Positions 8,348 through 17,687 of a stretch of DNA of 64,000 nucleotides are shown here, one piece after another. The translations under genes and the position numbers were made by a program. Under the pieces are notes generated by a model. That model was not told the origin of the DNA and did not search any database. It worked only from the letters and a program-made list of their open reading frames with translations. The DNA is from Kangiella geojedonensis (lineage in GTDB: Bacteria > Pseudomonadota > Gammaproteobacteria > Enterobacterales > Kangiellaceae), in the NCBI RefSeq assembly GCF_000981765.1, contig NZ_CP010975.1, positions 1,240,001 to 1,304,000 on the forward strand, given 5' to 3'. Within the stretch, counting starts at the first letter, position 1; the number at the start of each line of letters is the position of its first letter.

Positions 8348-10105
8348 ATGAATATTGTCAAAGGAATTCTAGGTACACTGATTTTATATGGTACGACATT
8401 CGCTGCTTCAGCTGCTGATATGATCGTTCACAACGCAAAAATAACCACATATGATGGTAAAGAGTACACAGCATTTTCTGTCGAAGATGGTCGATTTAAA
8501 AACTTAAGCACGAGCAGTCAAGAGTTACTCGGCAAAGCAACAAAAGACACCATCATTATTAATGCGCAGCAAAAACGCGTTATTCCAGGAATTAATGACT
8601 CACACTTGCATGTCGTACGCGGTGGTAGGTTTTATAACCTTGAAACAAGGTGGGAAGGAATTGACTCGCTGGCACAAGGTATTGATATGATCAGACAACA
8701 GGCAGAGCGAACACCAAAGGGACAGTGGGTACGTGTCATTGGTGGTTGGAGTCCATACCAATTTAAAGAAAAGCGTATGCCGACTCCTAATGAGTTGACT
8801 AAAGCTGCACCTGACACACCAGTTTTTGTTTTACACCTTTACTCGGGCGGCGTGCTAAATAAAAAAGCTTTAGACGTTTTAAATATCACTAAAGATACTG
8901 TTGCCCCCAAAGGCAGTCGTTATGAAAGAGATTCTGAGGGCAACCCCACTGGGCGCTTAATTGCAGATCCTAATCCAATGATTCTGTATAAGACGATTGC
9001 AGCACTGCCACACATGACGCAACAGGAACAAATGAATTCTAGTCGTCAGTATTACCGAAAACTTCTGAGCCTGGGCGTTACCAGTGTCATCGATGCAGGT
9101 GGCGGAGGGCATGTCTTTCCTGAAAACTACCAAGCATCAACAGCGCTTGCCGCAACAGGTGAATTGCCGATTAGAGTGTCTAACTATTTATTCCCGCAAA
9201 AGCCTGAGCAGGAGATGAAAAGCTTTATGGATTGGATGAGTAATTATCGTAGCAATCAAAACCTGCACCTCCATATGAATGACGGTTACGTTATTGAGGG
9301 CGGGGGAGAACTCCTTGCTTGGAAAGCCTCCGATTATGAAAACTTCACGTCAAGCCGACCAGAACTGCATGTGGATGCGGAAAAAGAGCTTGAGCAAGTA
9401 GTACGTTTACATTTACTGCAAAAATGGCCTTTTAGATTACATGCGACTTACAATGAATCAATAGACCGAATGCTTGACCTTTTTGAGAAAATCCACAAAA
9501 CACAACCTTTAAACTCCGTCCGTTGGGTTTTGGATCATGCCGAAACGATTTCTGATAAAAACTTAACGAGAGTTAAATCTTTAGGTGGAGCTATTGCAGT
9601 TCAAGGGAGAATGGCTTTTGCTGGCGAAGACTTCCTTGCTCGATATGGTAAAACGCAAACCGAAAGAACACCTCCTATTAAGAAAATGATTGAAATGGGT
9701 ATACCTGTGGGACTTGGTACTGACGGTACTCGTGTCTCAAGTTTTAATCCTTGGGCAACTTATTACTGGGCGGTTTCAGGTAAAACGGTTGGTGATACAC
9801 AGCTATATAATAAGGAGAATATTTTAGACAGAATAACTGCATTGAAGTTATTCACGTCTCGCAGTGCATATTTCTCTGGAGAAGAGCTTGTTAAAGGACA
9901 AATAAAGGAAGGGATGTATGCAGACTTTTCAATCCTAAACCACGACATTTTAAATGTTAATGAAAAGTACTTGCTTAAGACTCAGTCTATACTGACAGTT
10001 GTGGACGGAAAAATCCGTTTTACTGATGAGGAGTCATTTCCAGAGTTTCACATCTCACAAGACAAAGCTTTACCAGAATGGTCTCCCGTGAATCATTTTG
10101 ACTGA
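8348..10105 (+). CDS. Exported amidohydrolase, YtcJ type
   Basis: A 585-residue protein with a signal peptide (about 1-22) and a full amidohydrolase-superfamily barrel. The metal-binding HxH is in GINDSHLHVVRGG (H86, H88), a further histidine is in RWVLDHAETIS, and the late aspartate is in VGLGTDGTRVSSFNPW. The small N-terminal beta domain (MIVHNAKITTYDG) is that of the YtcJ/AepA subgroup, whose substrates are mostly unknown. Export of such a protein is common in marine Gammaproteobacteria. It follows the exported isochorismatase-like gene in the same direction, but a terminator lies between, so co-expression is not assured. Confidence 0.88.
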   Translation: MNIVKGILGTLILYGTTFAASAADMIVHNAKITTYDGKEYTAFSVEDGRFKNLSTSSQELLGKATKDTIIINAQQKRVIPGINDSHLHVVRGGRFYNLETRWEGIDSLAQGIDMIRQQAERTPKGQWVRVIGGWSPYQFKEKRMPTPNELTKAAPDTPVFVLHLYSGGVLNKKALDVLNITKDTVAPKGSRYERDSEGNPTGRLIADPNPMILYKTIAALPHMTQQEQMNSSRQYYRKLLSLGVTSVIDAGGGGHVFPENYQASTALAATGELPIRVSNYLFPQKPEQEMKSFMDWMSNYRSNQNLHLHMNDGYVIEGGGELLAWKASDYENFTSSRPELHVDAEKELEQVVRLHLLQKWPFRLHATYNESIDRMLDLFEKIHKTQPLNSVRWVLDHAETISDKNLTRVKSLGGAIAVQGRMAFAGEDFLARYGKTQTERTPPIKKMIEMGIPVGLGTDGTRVSSFNPWATYYWAVSGKTVGDTQLYNKENILDRITALKLFTSRSAYFSGEELVKGQIKEGMYADFSILNHDILNVNEKYLLKTQSILTVVDGKIRFTDEESFPEFHISQDKALPEWSPVNHFD

Positions 10106-10122
10106 TTGTCTTGCCTAAACAA

Positions 10123-10147
10123 AAGGACAGGGCTTAGCTCTGTCCTT
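10123..10147 (+). terminator. Hairpin terminator after the YtcJ-type amidohydrolase gene
   Basis: AAGGACAG and CTGTCCTT form an eight-pair stem 18 bases after the stop codon. The tail is only moderately T-rich (AATGTTATT), so it may be a weak terminator. Confidence 0.55.
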
Positions 10148-10290
10148 AATGTTATTGTAGAAGCATGTGGTTATCAATTAGCTAACCTGTTGAAGTTTCG
10201 TATAGAAGAGTAGAGCAAACTTATTACTAGGGTGGAGCATATCTAAGCGCTGCAATAGAAAAGACATACGTAAATTTGAATATTATTAAT

Positions 10291-10318
10291 TTAACATAAT
10301 ATAAGTTATGCGTATAAT
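10291..10318 (+). promoter_or_regulatory. Sigma-70-like promoter for the porin-BCCT operon
   Basis: TTAACA at 10291-10296 and TATAAT at 10313-10318 are 16 bases apart. This leaves a leader of about 75 bases before the porin start at 10400. The call rests on motif match only. Confidence 0.5.
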
Positions 10319-10399
10319 GTGATAGCAGATATTACATTAGGTTTAAATTTGGTGCTCTTACCAGTATAGTTAATAGACTACGTTTATATATGGGGATTT

Positions 10400-11503
10400 A
10401 TGTTTTCTAAAACGACTGTACTCTCTGCAACACTTCTCTCTGTTGTATTTATTCCAAATACTGCCTTTTCTTATAGTGATGAAACTGACGTAAACATTGG
10501 TGGCGCTGTCCGGCTAAATTACGGCTGGAAAGATTACGATGATGATAGCGACGGTGCTTTCGATTTTGAGCTATTCGCTGTGGATGTCGATATCACTAAA
10601 GGAAAATGGTTTGTCGATTCTCAGTTTAGATTTTATCAAACATTCAATGCGATACATCATGCTGAAATTGGTTATAACTTTGACGACTCCAATCGTTTGG
10701 CTGTTGGCGTGTCTCAGGTTCCATTTGGGATTAGCCCTTATGCCTCTCATGGCTTCTGGTTTGGTGGTACCTATTATCTAGGCTTTGAAGATGATTACGA
10801 TACGGGCGTTAAATGGACTAAGTCTACCGGTGACTGGACATTTGATACGGCTTACTTCTTCAATAGCGAATATGATGATTCAGCTCGTTATGGTCGGTAT
10901 TCATTTGATGTAGCCAGCATTGATGGAAGTGATAACAAAGAAGATGGTCATGGTAACTTCCGTGCCCAGTATCAATGGGGAGACCACACCGTTGGTGCCT
11001 CTGTTCAAGCCGGTAAATTCCGCAATCGTACTACTGGTGAAAAAGGTGATCATGTCGCCGCGGCAGTTCATTTCGATGGACACTTCGATAGTTGGAATAT
11101 CCAACTTCAGCATATTTATTATGATTTCGAAGCTTCTCCAGAGCTACAAACTCAAAATAATCGCATCGCGATGTCTGCTTTTGACTTTCCTTTTGAGATA
11201 GCTGCTGAGGCAAACGTTACTAGTTTTAATGTTGCTAAAACCTTCAAGGTGGGGAATGACTTCCTTGATAAAGTAGTCTGTTACAACGACTACACTTATA
11301 CAGCGACTGAAGATAAGCCGGGTTTAACAGACTCTATTCAAAATGTTACTGGCTGCACTCTGATTAAAGACGGACTTTATACCTATATCGACTGGATTGC
11401 TGGTAAGAACATGTGGTTTGCAGGTGGCCCAGGTATAGGCGTCTATAATGGACCAGAAAAATGGCATTCTCGTTTAAATATTAATATTGGTTACTACTTC
11501 TAA
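10400..11503 (+). CDS. Outer-membrane porin-like beta-barrel protein
   Basis: A 367-residue protein with a signal peptide (about 1-24, cleavage after AFS). The mature part is rich in aromatic and acidic residues with repeated amphipathic strands such as WFVDSQFRFYQ and RLAVGVSQVPFG, and it ends in ..NINIGYYF, a C-terminal aromatic as used for outer-membrane insertion. It resembles phosphate-selective or general porins, but I do not recognise the exact family. The BCCT transporter gene starts 9 bases after its stop, so the two are very likely one operon and this protein may admit the same solute through the outer membrane. Two cysteines near the C-terminus (VVCYNDY, TGCTLI) may form a disulfide. 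Confidence 0.75.
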   Translation: MFSKTTVLSATLLSVVFIPNTAFSYSDETDVNIGGAVRLNYGWKDYDDDSDGAFDFELFAVDVDITKGKWFVDSQFRFYQTFNAIHHAEIGYNFDDSNRLAVGVSQVPFGISPYASHGFWFGGTYYLGFEDDYDTGVKWTKSTGDWTFDTAYFFNSEYDDSARYGRYSFDVASIDGSDNKEDGHGNFRAQYQWGDHTVGASVQAGKFRNRTTGEKGDHVAAAVHFDGHFDSWNIQLQHIYYDFEASPELQTQNNRIAMSAFDFPFEIAAEANVTSFNVAKTFKVGNDFLDKVVCYNDYTYTATEDKPGLTDSIQNVTGCTLIKDGLYTYIDWIAGKNMWFAGGPGIGVYNGPEKWHSRLNINIGYYF

Positions 11504-11512
11504 GGGGGATTC

Positions 11513-13123
11513 ATGAGTGACTCTTTAAAAGAGCACAATTCAACCAACAATCCATTACATGAAAAGTACGACGCAGACCATGAAGTCGGGGAAAATAATG
11601 TAGAAGTCCTTGGGATGGATCTTCACAACCCAGTGTTCTTTGCCTCTGCATTCTTTGTGGTTCTTTTCGTCATCCTTACCCTACTCTTTCCACAACAATC
11701 GAGCGACTATTATGAAGCGGCGAAGGGCTGGTCAATTAACAACTTTGATTGGCTCTTTATGATCGCAGGTAATATTTTTGTGTTGTTCTGTCTATTTTTG
11801 CTGCTGTCACCATTAGGACGCGTCCGTATTGGTGGTAAACAAGCAAAGCCAGAGTTTTCACTAGTCTCTTGGTTTGCCATGTTATTTGCAGCAGGCATGG
11901 GAATCGGCTTGATGTTTTTCAGCGTGGCCGAACCTGTGGGATATTTTACCAGTGATGGCGCTACGCCATTTAATGTTCCGCCAGGAGCTCCGGAGTCAGA
12001 AGAAGCGGCTATGGGCGCCACCATGTTTCACTGGGGATTACATCCTTGGGGGATTTACGCTGTGGTGGGGTTATCTCTGGCCTTCTTCGCTTATAACTGC
12101 AACTTACCATTAACCATCCGCTCCACCTTCTACCCTATTTTTGGGGATCGCGTATGGGGCGCAACCGGTAATATTATTGATACGGTAGCAGTTTTAGCCA
12201 CTATATTTGGTTTAGCAACCTCATTAGGCTTTGGCGCGAGCCAAGCTGCCAGTGGCTTGCACTTCTTGTATGAAGGGATTCCAAACACTATTACAACCCA
12301 GCTGGCCATTATTTTTGGTGTAACAGTGATTGCTATATTCTCTGTGGTTAGAGGATTAGAAGGCGGTGTCAAAGTATTGAGTAATATCAATATGTCACTA
12401 GCAGCAATTCTTATGATATTTGTATTTATTGCTGGCTCTACTGTCATGTTGCTCAGTGGCGTTGGAAAAACGCTGATGAGCTATGCAGAGAATGTCATAC
12501 CCTTAAGTAATTGGATTGGTCGTGAAGACCAAGGTTTTTATAAAGGTTGGACGATATTCTATTGGGCATGGTGGATATCATGGTCTCCTTTTGTTGGTAT
12601 GTTTATTGCGCGCGTGTCGAAAGGTCGAACGGTTCGACAGTTTATCTCGGCAGTCTTAATCATCCCTACTCTCTTAACCGCGGTGTGGATGACAGTCTTC
12701 GGGCGATCCGGTATCGAGCAGGTGAAAAATGAAGTAGGGAAATTAGCGGATGGCATTGGTGAAAGTTCTTTAGCCTTGTTCCAGATGCTAGATAACCTAC
12801 CACTAACCACAATCACCTCTACGATAGCGATTATTCTGGTACTAGTGTTCTTTATTACCTCATCGGACTCTGGCTCACTTGTCATCGACAGCATTACCGC
12901 TGGCGGTAAGTTAGATGCCCCCGTAACCCAGCGTGTTTTCTGGGCAACAATGGAAGGTGTTATTGCTGCAGTGTTGTTATATGGCGGTGGTAAAGAAGCG
13001 CTTGGTGCATTACAAGCCGCGGCAGTCACTGTCGGCCTGCCCTTCACAATCGTCTTACTATTGATGTGCGTGAGTTTATTTATGGGGTTAAGAGCCGCTT
13101 ATAAACTGAACTACAAGAAATAG
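11513..13123 (+). CDS. BCCT-family betaine/choline/carnitine transporter
   Basis: A 536-residue, twelve-TM secondary transporter of the inner membrane. Family hallmarks are FAAGMGIGLMFFSVAEP (about residues 122-140) and the tryptophan-rich YWAWWISWSPFVGMF segment followed by IARVSKGRTVRQF. The N-terminal tail (1-45) is hydrophilic and acidic, and the C-terminal tail is short, so a large osmosensing tail like that of BetP is absent. Na+ or H+ coupling and the exact substrate (glycine betaine, choline, carnitine, DMSP) cannot be set from the sequence. The preceding porin gene makes an outer plus inner membrane uptake pair. Confidence 0.93.
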   Translation: MSDSLKEHNSTNNPLHEKYDADHEVGENNVEVLGMDLHNPVFFASAFFVVLFVILTLLFPQQSSDYYEAAKGWSINNFDWLFMIAGNIFVLFCLFLLLSPLGRVRIGGKQAKPEFSLVSWFAMLFAAGMGIGLMFFSVAEPVGYFTSDGATPFNVPPGAPESEEAAMGATMFHWGLHPWGIYAVVGLSLAFFAYNCNLPLTIRSTFYPIFGDRVWGATGNIIDTVAVLATIFGLATSLGFGASQAASGLHFLYEGIPNTITTQLAIIFGVTVIAIFSVVRGLEGGVKVLSNINMSLAAILMIFVFIAGSTVMLLSGVGKTLMSYAENVIPLSNWIGREDQGFYKGWTIFYWAWWISWSPFVGMFIARVSKGRTVRQFISAVLIIPTLLTAVWMTVFGRSGIEQVKNEVGKLADGIGESSLALFQMLDNLPLTTITSTIAIILVLVFFITSSDSGSLVIDSITAGGKLDAPVTQRVFWATMEGVIAAVLLYGGGKEALGALQAAAVTVGLPFTIVLLLMCVSLFMGLRAAYKLNYKK

Positions 13124-13140
13124 CGCTTGTGTGGAAGATA

Positions 13141-13168
13141 AAAAAAGCCCCTAGTTTAGGGGCTTTTT
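13141..13168. terminator. Bidirectional terminator between BCCT and SSADH genes
   Basis: AGCCCCTA (13146-13153) and TAGGGGCT (13157-13164) form an eight-pair stem flanked by an A run on the left and a T run on the right, so it can serve both convergent genes. Confidence 0.9.
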
Positions 13169-13214
13169 ACTATTGCTTAATTAAATGGTTTAATTGAGTT
13201 GAACTGTTGGCGTA

Positions 13215-14648
13215 TTAGTTAATGCAGGCGTACTTTATGTCTAAATAATCACTAATGCCGTATTTAGAGCCCTCTCTGCCCATGCCCGATTCTTTAACGC
13301 CACCAAACGGCGCCATTTCGTTAGAAAGCATCCCAGTATTAATGCCGACCATGCCGTACTGCAACTCTGCAACCAATCTGTTAATGCGATGCCTATTTTC
13401 GGTATAGGCGTAAGAAGCTAATCCAGCACTGGTATTATTGGCAGCAGAAATAACTTCATTATCATCGCTGAACGGGATCAGTGCCACTACGGGACCAAAG
13501 ATTTCTTCACAGGCAATTTCCATATCCTTGTCTACTTTTGATAAAACCGTCGGCTCAAAAATATTCTTAAACTCACTACTGATATTGCCACCAGCCAAAA
13601 TTTCAGCACCCGACTCAGTGGCCTGTTTAATTAACCGGAAGACTTTGTCGATGCCCTTTTGGTTTATCAGCGGTGTGATTTGGACACCGTCGGTAAGGCC
13701 ATTCCCGAGTTTAAGATCTGAAACTTTGTTACCAAGACGCTTAATAAATTCATCGTACAAAGTCTCATGAACGAATATTCGGTTTGCGCAAACGCAAGTT
13801 TGCCCAGAGTTCCTGAATTTACTGGCCATTAAGCCATCAACAGCTTCATCAAGGTCAGCATCATCAAAGACAATAAATGGTGCATTACCACCAAGCTCCA
13901 TGGTGACCTTTTGAACATTCTCCGCAGATTGTGCAATCAATTTTTTACCAACGGCAGTCGACCCCGTGAACGAAATCTTTCTCACTGCGGGATGAGATGT
14001 TAATGCTTTACCAATATCGCTAGAAGCTGTGCTTGGGACAACATTAATGACACCCTTGGGGAATCCAGCTTGCTCAGCTAATTCTGCCATAGCCAAGGCT
14101 GAAAGTGGTGTTTCAGAAGCAGGCTTAATCACTACGGTGCAGCCAGCAGCAAAAGCTGGTGCAACTTTTCGCGCAATCATTGCCTGTGGGAAGTTCCACG
14201 GAGTAATAATCCCAACAACACCAACGGGTTGCTTATGAATTTGTATCTGTTTTTTTCCATCAGGAGACGGCAACAAGTCTCCATTGATTCGTAAGGCTTC
14301 TTCGGCAAACCATTTAATATATGACGCGCCATACAAAATTTCATTCTTAGCTTCTTGTAACGGCTTGCCCTGCTCTATGGTTAATACTTCAGCTAAATCA
14401 TCGGCATGATCGATAATCAATGAGTGCCACGACAAGAGCAGATTAGAGCGCTCTTTGGCAGTTGTTCTAGACCATGACGCGAAAGCTTTTGATGCCGCCT
14501 CAATCGCTTGGTTAGCATGTTCAGCAGTGCAGTCCGCCACTGTAGCAATGACACCGTTATCGAAAGGGTTATCCACTTCAAACGTATTATCGGCAGAAAT
14601 CCATTGTCCGTTGATATAAGCTTGCTCTTTCAATAATTGTTTATTCAT
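13215..14648 (-). CDS. gabD: NAD(P)-dependent succinate-semialdehyde dehydrogenase
   Basis: A 477-residue aldehyde dehydrogenase that oxidises succinate semialdehyde to succinate. The catalytic residues are visible: E251 in TMELGGNAPF and C285 in SGQTCVCANR. The paired C285-V-C287 is typical of SSADH, where it can form a redox switch. The cofactor loop FTGSTAVGKKL (227-237) and the early motif ITPWNFPQ are present. No GABA transaminase lies next to it, so the aldehyde may come from GABA or another source made elsewhere. It stands alone, following the argS terminator. A related aldehyde could also be a substrate. Confidence 0.88.
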   Translation of the reverse strand: MNKQLLKEQAYINGQWISADNTFEVDNPFDNGVIATVADCTAEHANQAIEAASKAFASWSRTTAKERSNLLLSWHSLIIDHADDLAEVLTIEQGKPLQEAKNEILYGASYIKWFAEEALRINGDLLPSPDGKKQIQIHKQPVGVVGIITPWNFPQAMIARKVAPAFAAGCTVVIKPASETPLSALAMAELAEQAGFPKGVINVVPSTASSDIGKALTSHPAVRKISFTGSTAVGKKLIAQSAENVQKVTMELGGNAPFIVFDDADLDEAVDGLMASKFRNSGQTCVCANRIFVHETLYDEFIKRLGNKVSDLKLGNGLTDGVQITPLINQKGIDKVFRLIKQATESGAEILAGGNISSEFKNIFEPTVLSKVDKDMEIACEEIFGPVVALIPFSDDNEVISAANNTSAGLASYAYTENRHRINRLVAELQYGMVGINTGMLSNEMAPFGGVKESGMGREGSKYGISDYLDIKYACIN

Positions 14649-14663
14649 AAGTTTTCCGTTACC

Positions 14664-14691
14664 AAAAAAAATGGCTCTATAGTAGAGCCAT
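14664..14691 (-). terminator. Terminator after argS
   Basis: On the minus strand, ATGGCTCT and AGAGCCAT enclose a five-base loop and are followed by a run of T residues (A run at 14664-14671 on the plus strand). It separates argS from gabD downstream. Confidence 0.9.
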
Positions 14692-14750
14692 CTTAACTAA
14701 CCTCTGTATTATTTCAAAAGAACAGTTGGTAATAATTGTATATTTAACAT

Positions 14751-16517
14751 TTACATACGTTCTAAAGTTTCAATCCCAAGAAGCTCTAAGCCAACCTCTA
14801 ATTGATTCAAGCAGATAGACGACAGCTTCAGTAAGCTAGCACGCTTCGCTTCATCGGCCTCTTTTAAGATGTGTTGTTTTTGATAGAAAGAGCTAAACTC
14901 TTGTGCAAGATTGTACAAGTGTTCACACAAAAAGTGTGGCGCTCTCTTATCGATAGTTTTATCTAAAGCAGTCACAAACTCGAGTAGTTTAAAGGTTAAT
15001 GCACGCTCGTTATCAGAGGTTGCCTGGAGAGTACCTGGCACTGCGTTAACTTCTCCTGCCTTACGCAAAATTGACTTAATTCGAGCAACCTGCATCAACA
15101 AGTAAGGTCCAGTTTTGCCTTCAAACTCACTGAATTTTTCAAGATCGAAAATGTAGTCTTTTATACGGTAGTTACGAAGATCGGCGAATTTAAGCGTAGA
15201 AATAGCCACTTTATGGGCAATTTCTTCTTTTTCTTCGTCATCAAAATCAGTACCGAAATTAGAGGCAGCGAGTTTTTTACGAGCTTCTTCTTTGGCCATT
15301 TGAATTAAGTCGTGTAACTTCATCACGCCACCAGTACGAGTTTTGAAAGGCTTGCCATCCTTGCCGTTCACCGTACCAAAATAAGTGTGTTCATAGGTCG
15401 TGCGCTTATTCATCTCCATGAGATCAGCGGCTGCAAAAACTTGCTTGAAGTGTTGCTGCTGGCGGCCGTCAACCACGTACAAAACGATATCCGCATTATC
15501 TTCATAGACACGTTCGTACAAAGTCGCAAGATCCGTTGTTCCGTACATGACGGCACCGTCGGACTTACGAAGAATAAGCGGAGGCATGATTTTCTCACCC
15601 TCATCATCAACGATAGGAACAATTAAAGCGCCCTGATCTTTGACCGAAATATTTTTCTCTTCTAACTCTTTAAGGATAACCGGAATAAATGGATCCGCAT
15701 CGCTCTCGCCTTTCCATAAGTCAAAACTCACACCAAGCTCGCCGTAATCACGCTTTAAAGTGGCAATAGACACAGCGACAAAGTGCTTCCAGAGTGCAAT
15801 ATAGCCCTCTCGACCATTCTGTAACTCTAACGTCGCTTTGCGCGCTTTTTCCGCAGCCTCATCATCAGTTTTACAAAGACCCGACTCCTCTGGATAAATG
15901 GTTTCCAGATCCTGAATCGTAACTGGAGATTCTTCTGGATAAGGCCCAGTAAAGTCTTTATCAAAATAAGGGAGGTCCGGTTGACGCTTTTTCAGTCCTT
16001 CAATCAACATCCCCATTTGGGTTCCCCAGTCACCTAGGTGTGCGTCTGACACTACGTCATATCCCTTAAATCGGAAGATACGTTGTAACGAATCACCGAT
16101 TATCGCTGTACGCAAATGCCCCACGTGCATTGACTTAGCAACATTTGGACCACCAAAGTCGATCATAACTTTAGTTTTCGATAAGTCCTCAGCAGCACCA
16201 AAAGAGGTATCTTCAGAAAAACGGCTCAGCTTTTTTGAAAGGTAGTCTTCATTAACAAAAATATTAATAAAGCCCGGGCGAACCACTTCAATGTTTTTAA
16301 TGAGATCATTGTCAGCCAGGCTCGCAGCCACCTTCTCAGCAGTAACGAAAGGATTACCAGCGCCCTGCTTTGCCGCAGCCATGGCACCATTGCATTGAAA
16401 ATCACCTAACTCTGGTCGTGTACAACGCACTGTTGCGCCGAAGTCGAATGATAAGTCGTTTGCTTCGAAAGCTTGACCAAATAATTGGCTTAGATCCTGT
16501 TCAATGGTGGTTAGCAT
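14751..16517 (-). CDS. argS: Arginyl-tRNA synthetase
   Basis: A 588-residue class I aminoacyl-tRNA synthetase, near the usual bacterial length of about 577. The N-terminal Arg-S additional domain occupies about 1-95. The ATP-binding HIGH motif is present as HVGH (131-134) after DFGGPNVAKSM. The C-terminal anticodon-binding DALR helical domain runs from about 460 and ends in LGIETLERM, the typical ArgRS terminus. A promoter with a TATAAT box lies about 50 bases upstream and a strong terminator follows, so it is a single-gene transcript. Confidence 0.97.
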   Translation of the reverse strand: MLTTIEQDLSQLFGQAFEANDLSFDFGATVRCTRPELGDFQCNGAMAAAKQGAGNPFVTAEKVAASLADNDLIKNIEVVRPGFINIFVNEDYLSKKLSRFSEDTSFGAAEDLSKTKVMIDFGGPNVAKSMHVGHLRTAIIGDSLQRIFRFKGYDVVSDAHLGDWGTQMGMLIEGLKKRQPDLPYFDKDFTGPYPEESPVTIQDLETIYPEESGLCKTDDEAAEKARKATLELQNGREGYIALWKHFVAVSIATLKRDYGELGVSFDLWKGESDADPFIPVILKELEEKNISVKDQGALIVPIVDDEGEKIMPPLILRKSDGAVMYGTTDLATLYERVYEDNADIVLYVVDGRQQQHFKQVFAAADLMEMNKRTTYEHTYFGTVNGKDGKPFKTRTGGVMKLHDLIQMAKEEARKKLAASNFGTDFDDEEKEEIAHKVAISTLKFADLRNYRIKDYIFDLEKFSEFEGKTGPYLLMQVARIKSILRKAGEVNAVPGTLQATSDNERALTFKLLEFVTALDKTIDKRAPHFLCEHLYNLAQEFSSFYQKQHILKEADEAKRASLLKLSSICLNQLEVGLELLGIETLERM

Positions 16518-16567
16518 GGTATTAAATCTTAGTTAATGAATAGAATTGTGTACGAAAAACTGCCGGC

Positions 16568-16573
16568 ATTATA
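16568..16573 (-). promoter_or_regulatory. Probable -10 element of the argS promoter
   Basis: On the minus strand the box reads TATAAT with AG before it, 51 to 56 bases upstream of the argS ATG. A matching -35 box is not obvious. Confidence 0.45.
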
Positions 16574-16637
16574 CTAAAGTTTTCGTTAAAAATGCTATGC
16601 CAGCAAAGGGTTATCTTGCTGTTTGCTGCTTATTAAT

Positions 16638-17177
16638 CTAAAAAGACGAACCAGGTTGCTTCAAAAAAGCCTCTTCTTCAGCTGTAGAAGGTCTACCAAG
16701 TATTGAGTTGCGATGCGGGTAGCGTCCAAAACGGTCAATGATGGCTTTGTGTTTTAATTCAAAATCATAGCCGTGCTCAGGGCCTAATGACTTAAACAGG
16801 TCTACGGCCAGTTCATGAATTGGCTTCGATTCGCTATGCATATAAGGCATGTATAAAAACTGACGTTCGACAAGACTAAGTTCTTTGTCTAACCCTTGTG
16901 CAACGGCAAATTGAGCCAAGGTCAAAGCTTGCGCGTCTTGAGAAAATGCTTTAGCGGAATCGCGGAATATGTTTCTCGAAAACTGGTCAAGAATGATCAC
17001 TTCGGCTAACAAGCCTTTAGCCGTATCTCGCCACTCAAACAATTCGCCGAGTACGGATGCTTGATGATATTGACCAAATCGACTCTGGATAGACCGATCA
17101 AATTCATTACTTTTACGCCACCAGTCTTTAGGCTCGAGCTCATGGAACCAAAATTGGATAATATCATCAGCCTTCAT
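16638..17177 (-). CDS. DUF924 family protein
   Basis: A 179-residue cytosolic protein of the DUF924 family. The start ADDIIQFWFHELEPKDWWRK and the central block EVIILDQFSRNIFRDSAKAFSQD are the recognised conserved segments, and KHKAIIDRFGRYPHRNSILGR closes the domain. The fold is helical and TPR-like; no biochemical role is established. Its start codon overlaps the end of the phosphatase gene by 11 bases, so it is the last gene of the exbB to kdsB transcript or of a sub-operon. Confidence 0.9.
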   Translation of the reverse strand: MKADDIIQFWFHELEPKDWWRKSNEFDRSIQSRFGQYHQASVLGELFEWRDTAKGLLAEVIILDQFSRNIFRDSAKAFSQDAQALTLAQFAVAQGLDKELSLVERQFLYMPYMHSESKPIHELAVDLFKSLGPEHGYDFELKHKAIIDRFGRYPHRNSILGRPSTAEEEAFLKQPGSSF

Positions 17178-17655
17178 TAAGCTGCTCCTTTATCTCAGAC
17201 AACAAATTGTCGCTGGCGACTTCGATCATTTGCAGAACCTTAGTAAAACCTTCTGGCCCGCCATAATAGGGATCGGGTACTTCCTCGATCTCTAACTGAG
17301 GTGCATAGTCACGAATAAATAGCTTTAACTTATTATCATAACCATTTGTTTTTAAAAGCGATAAATTGTGGTAATTCTCAAGATCCATTGCTATAACAAG
17401 ATCAAAATCCACAAAGTCTTTAGCTTCAGCTTTTCTAGAGCGAATGTAGGATAAGTCATAACCGACCTTTTGAGCTTCTTGTTGAGAGCGTTTATCTGGT
17501 GGCTCGCCAACATGAAAAGCACTTGTGCCAGCCGAATCAACGCGGATTTTGTCGGTTAAACCAGCTTCGTTAACTTTATGTTGAAAGACGCCTTCAGCTG
17601 TCGGAGAGCGACAAATATTGCCTAAACAAACAAATAACACTGAATATTGGCTCAC
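17167..17655 (-). CDS. Low-molecular-weight protein-tyrosine phosphatase
   Basis: A 162-residue LMW-PTP. The phosphate-binding loop CX5R is C10-LGNIC-R16 followed by SPTAEG, and the general-acid aspartate is in EVPDPYYGG (about residue 127). These enzymes dephosphorylate tyrosine on proteins; Wzb-type members act on polysaccharide-export kinases, but no capsule genes are seen here. Linkage to kdsB (32 bases upstream) is common in related genomes. Overlap with the DUF924 gene indicates coupled translation. Confidence 0.93.
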   Translation of the reverse strand: MSQYSVLFVCLGNICRSPTAEGVFQHKVNEAGLTDKIRVDSAGTSAFHVGEPPDKRSQQEAQKVGYDLSYIRSRKAEAKDFVDFDLVIAMDLENYHNLSLLKTNGYDNKLKLFIRDYAPQLEIEEVPDPYYGGPEGFTKVLQMIEVASDNLLSEIKEQLNEG

Positions 17656-17687
17656 GAACCCTCTCCCCTGTTGACTGTAACTCAGTT

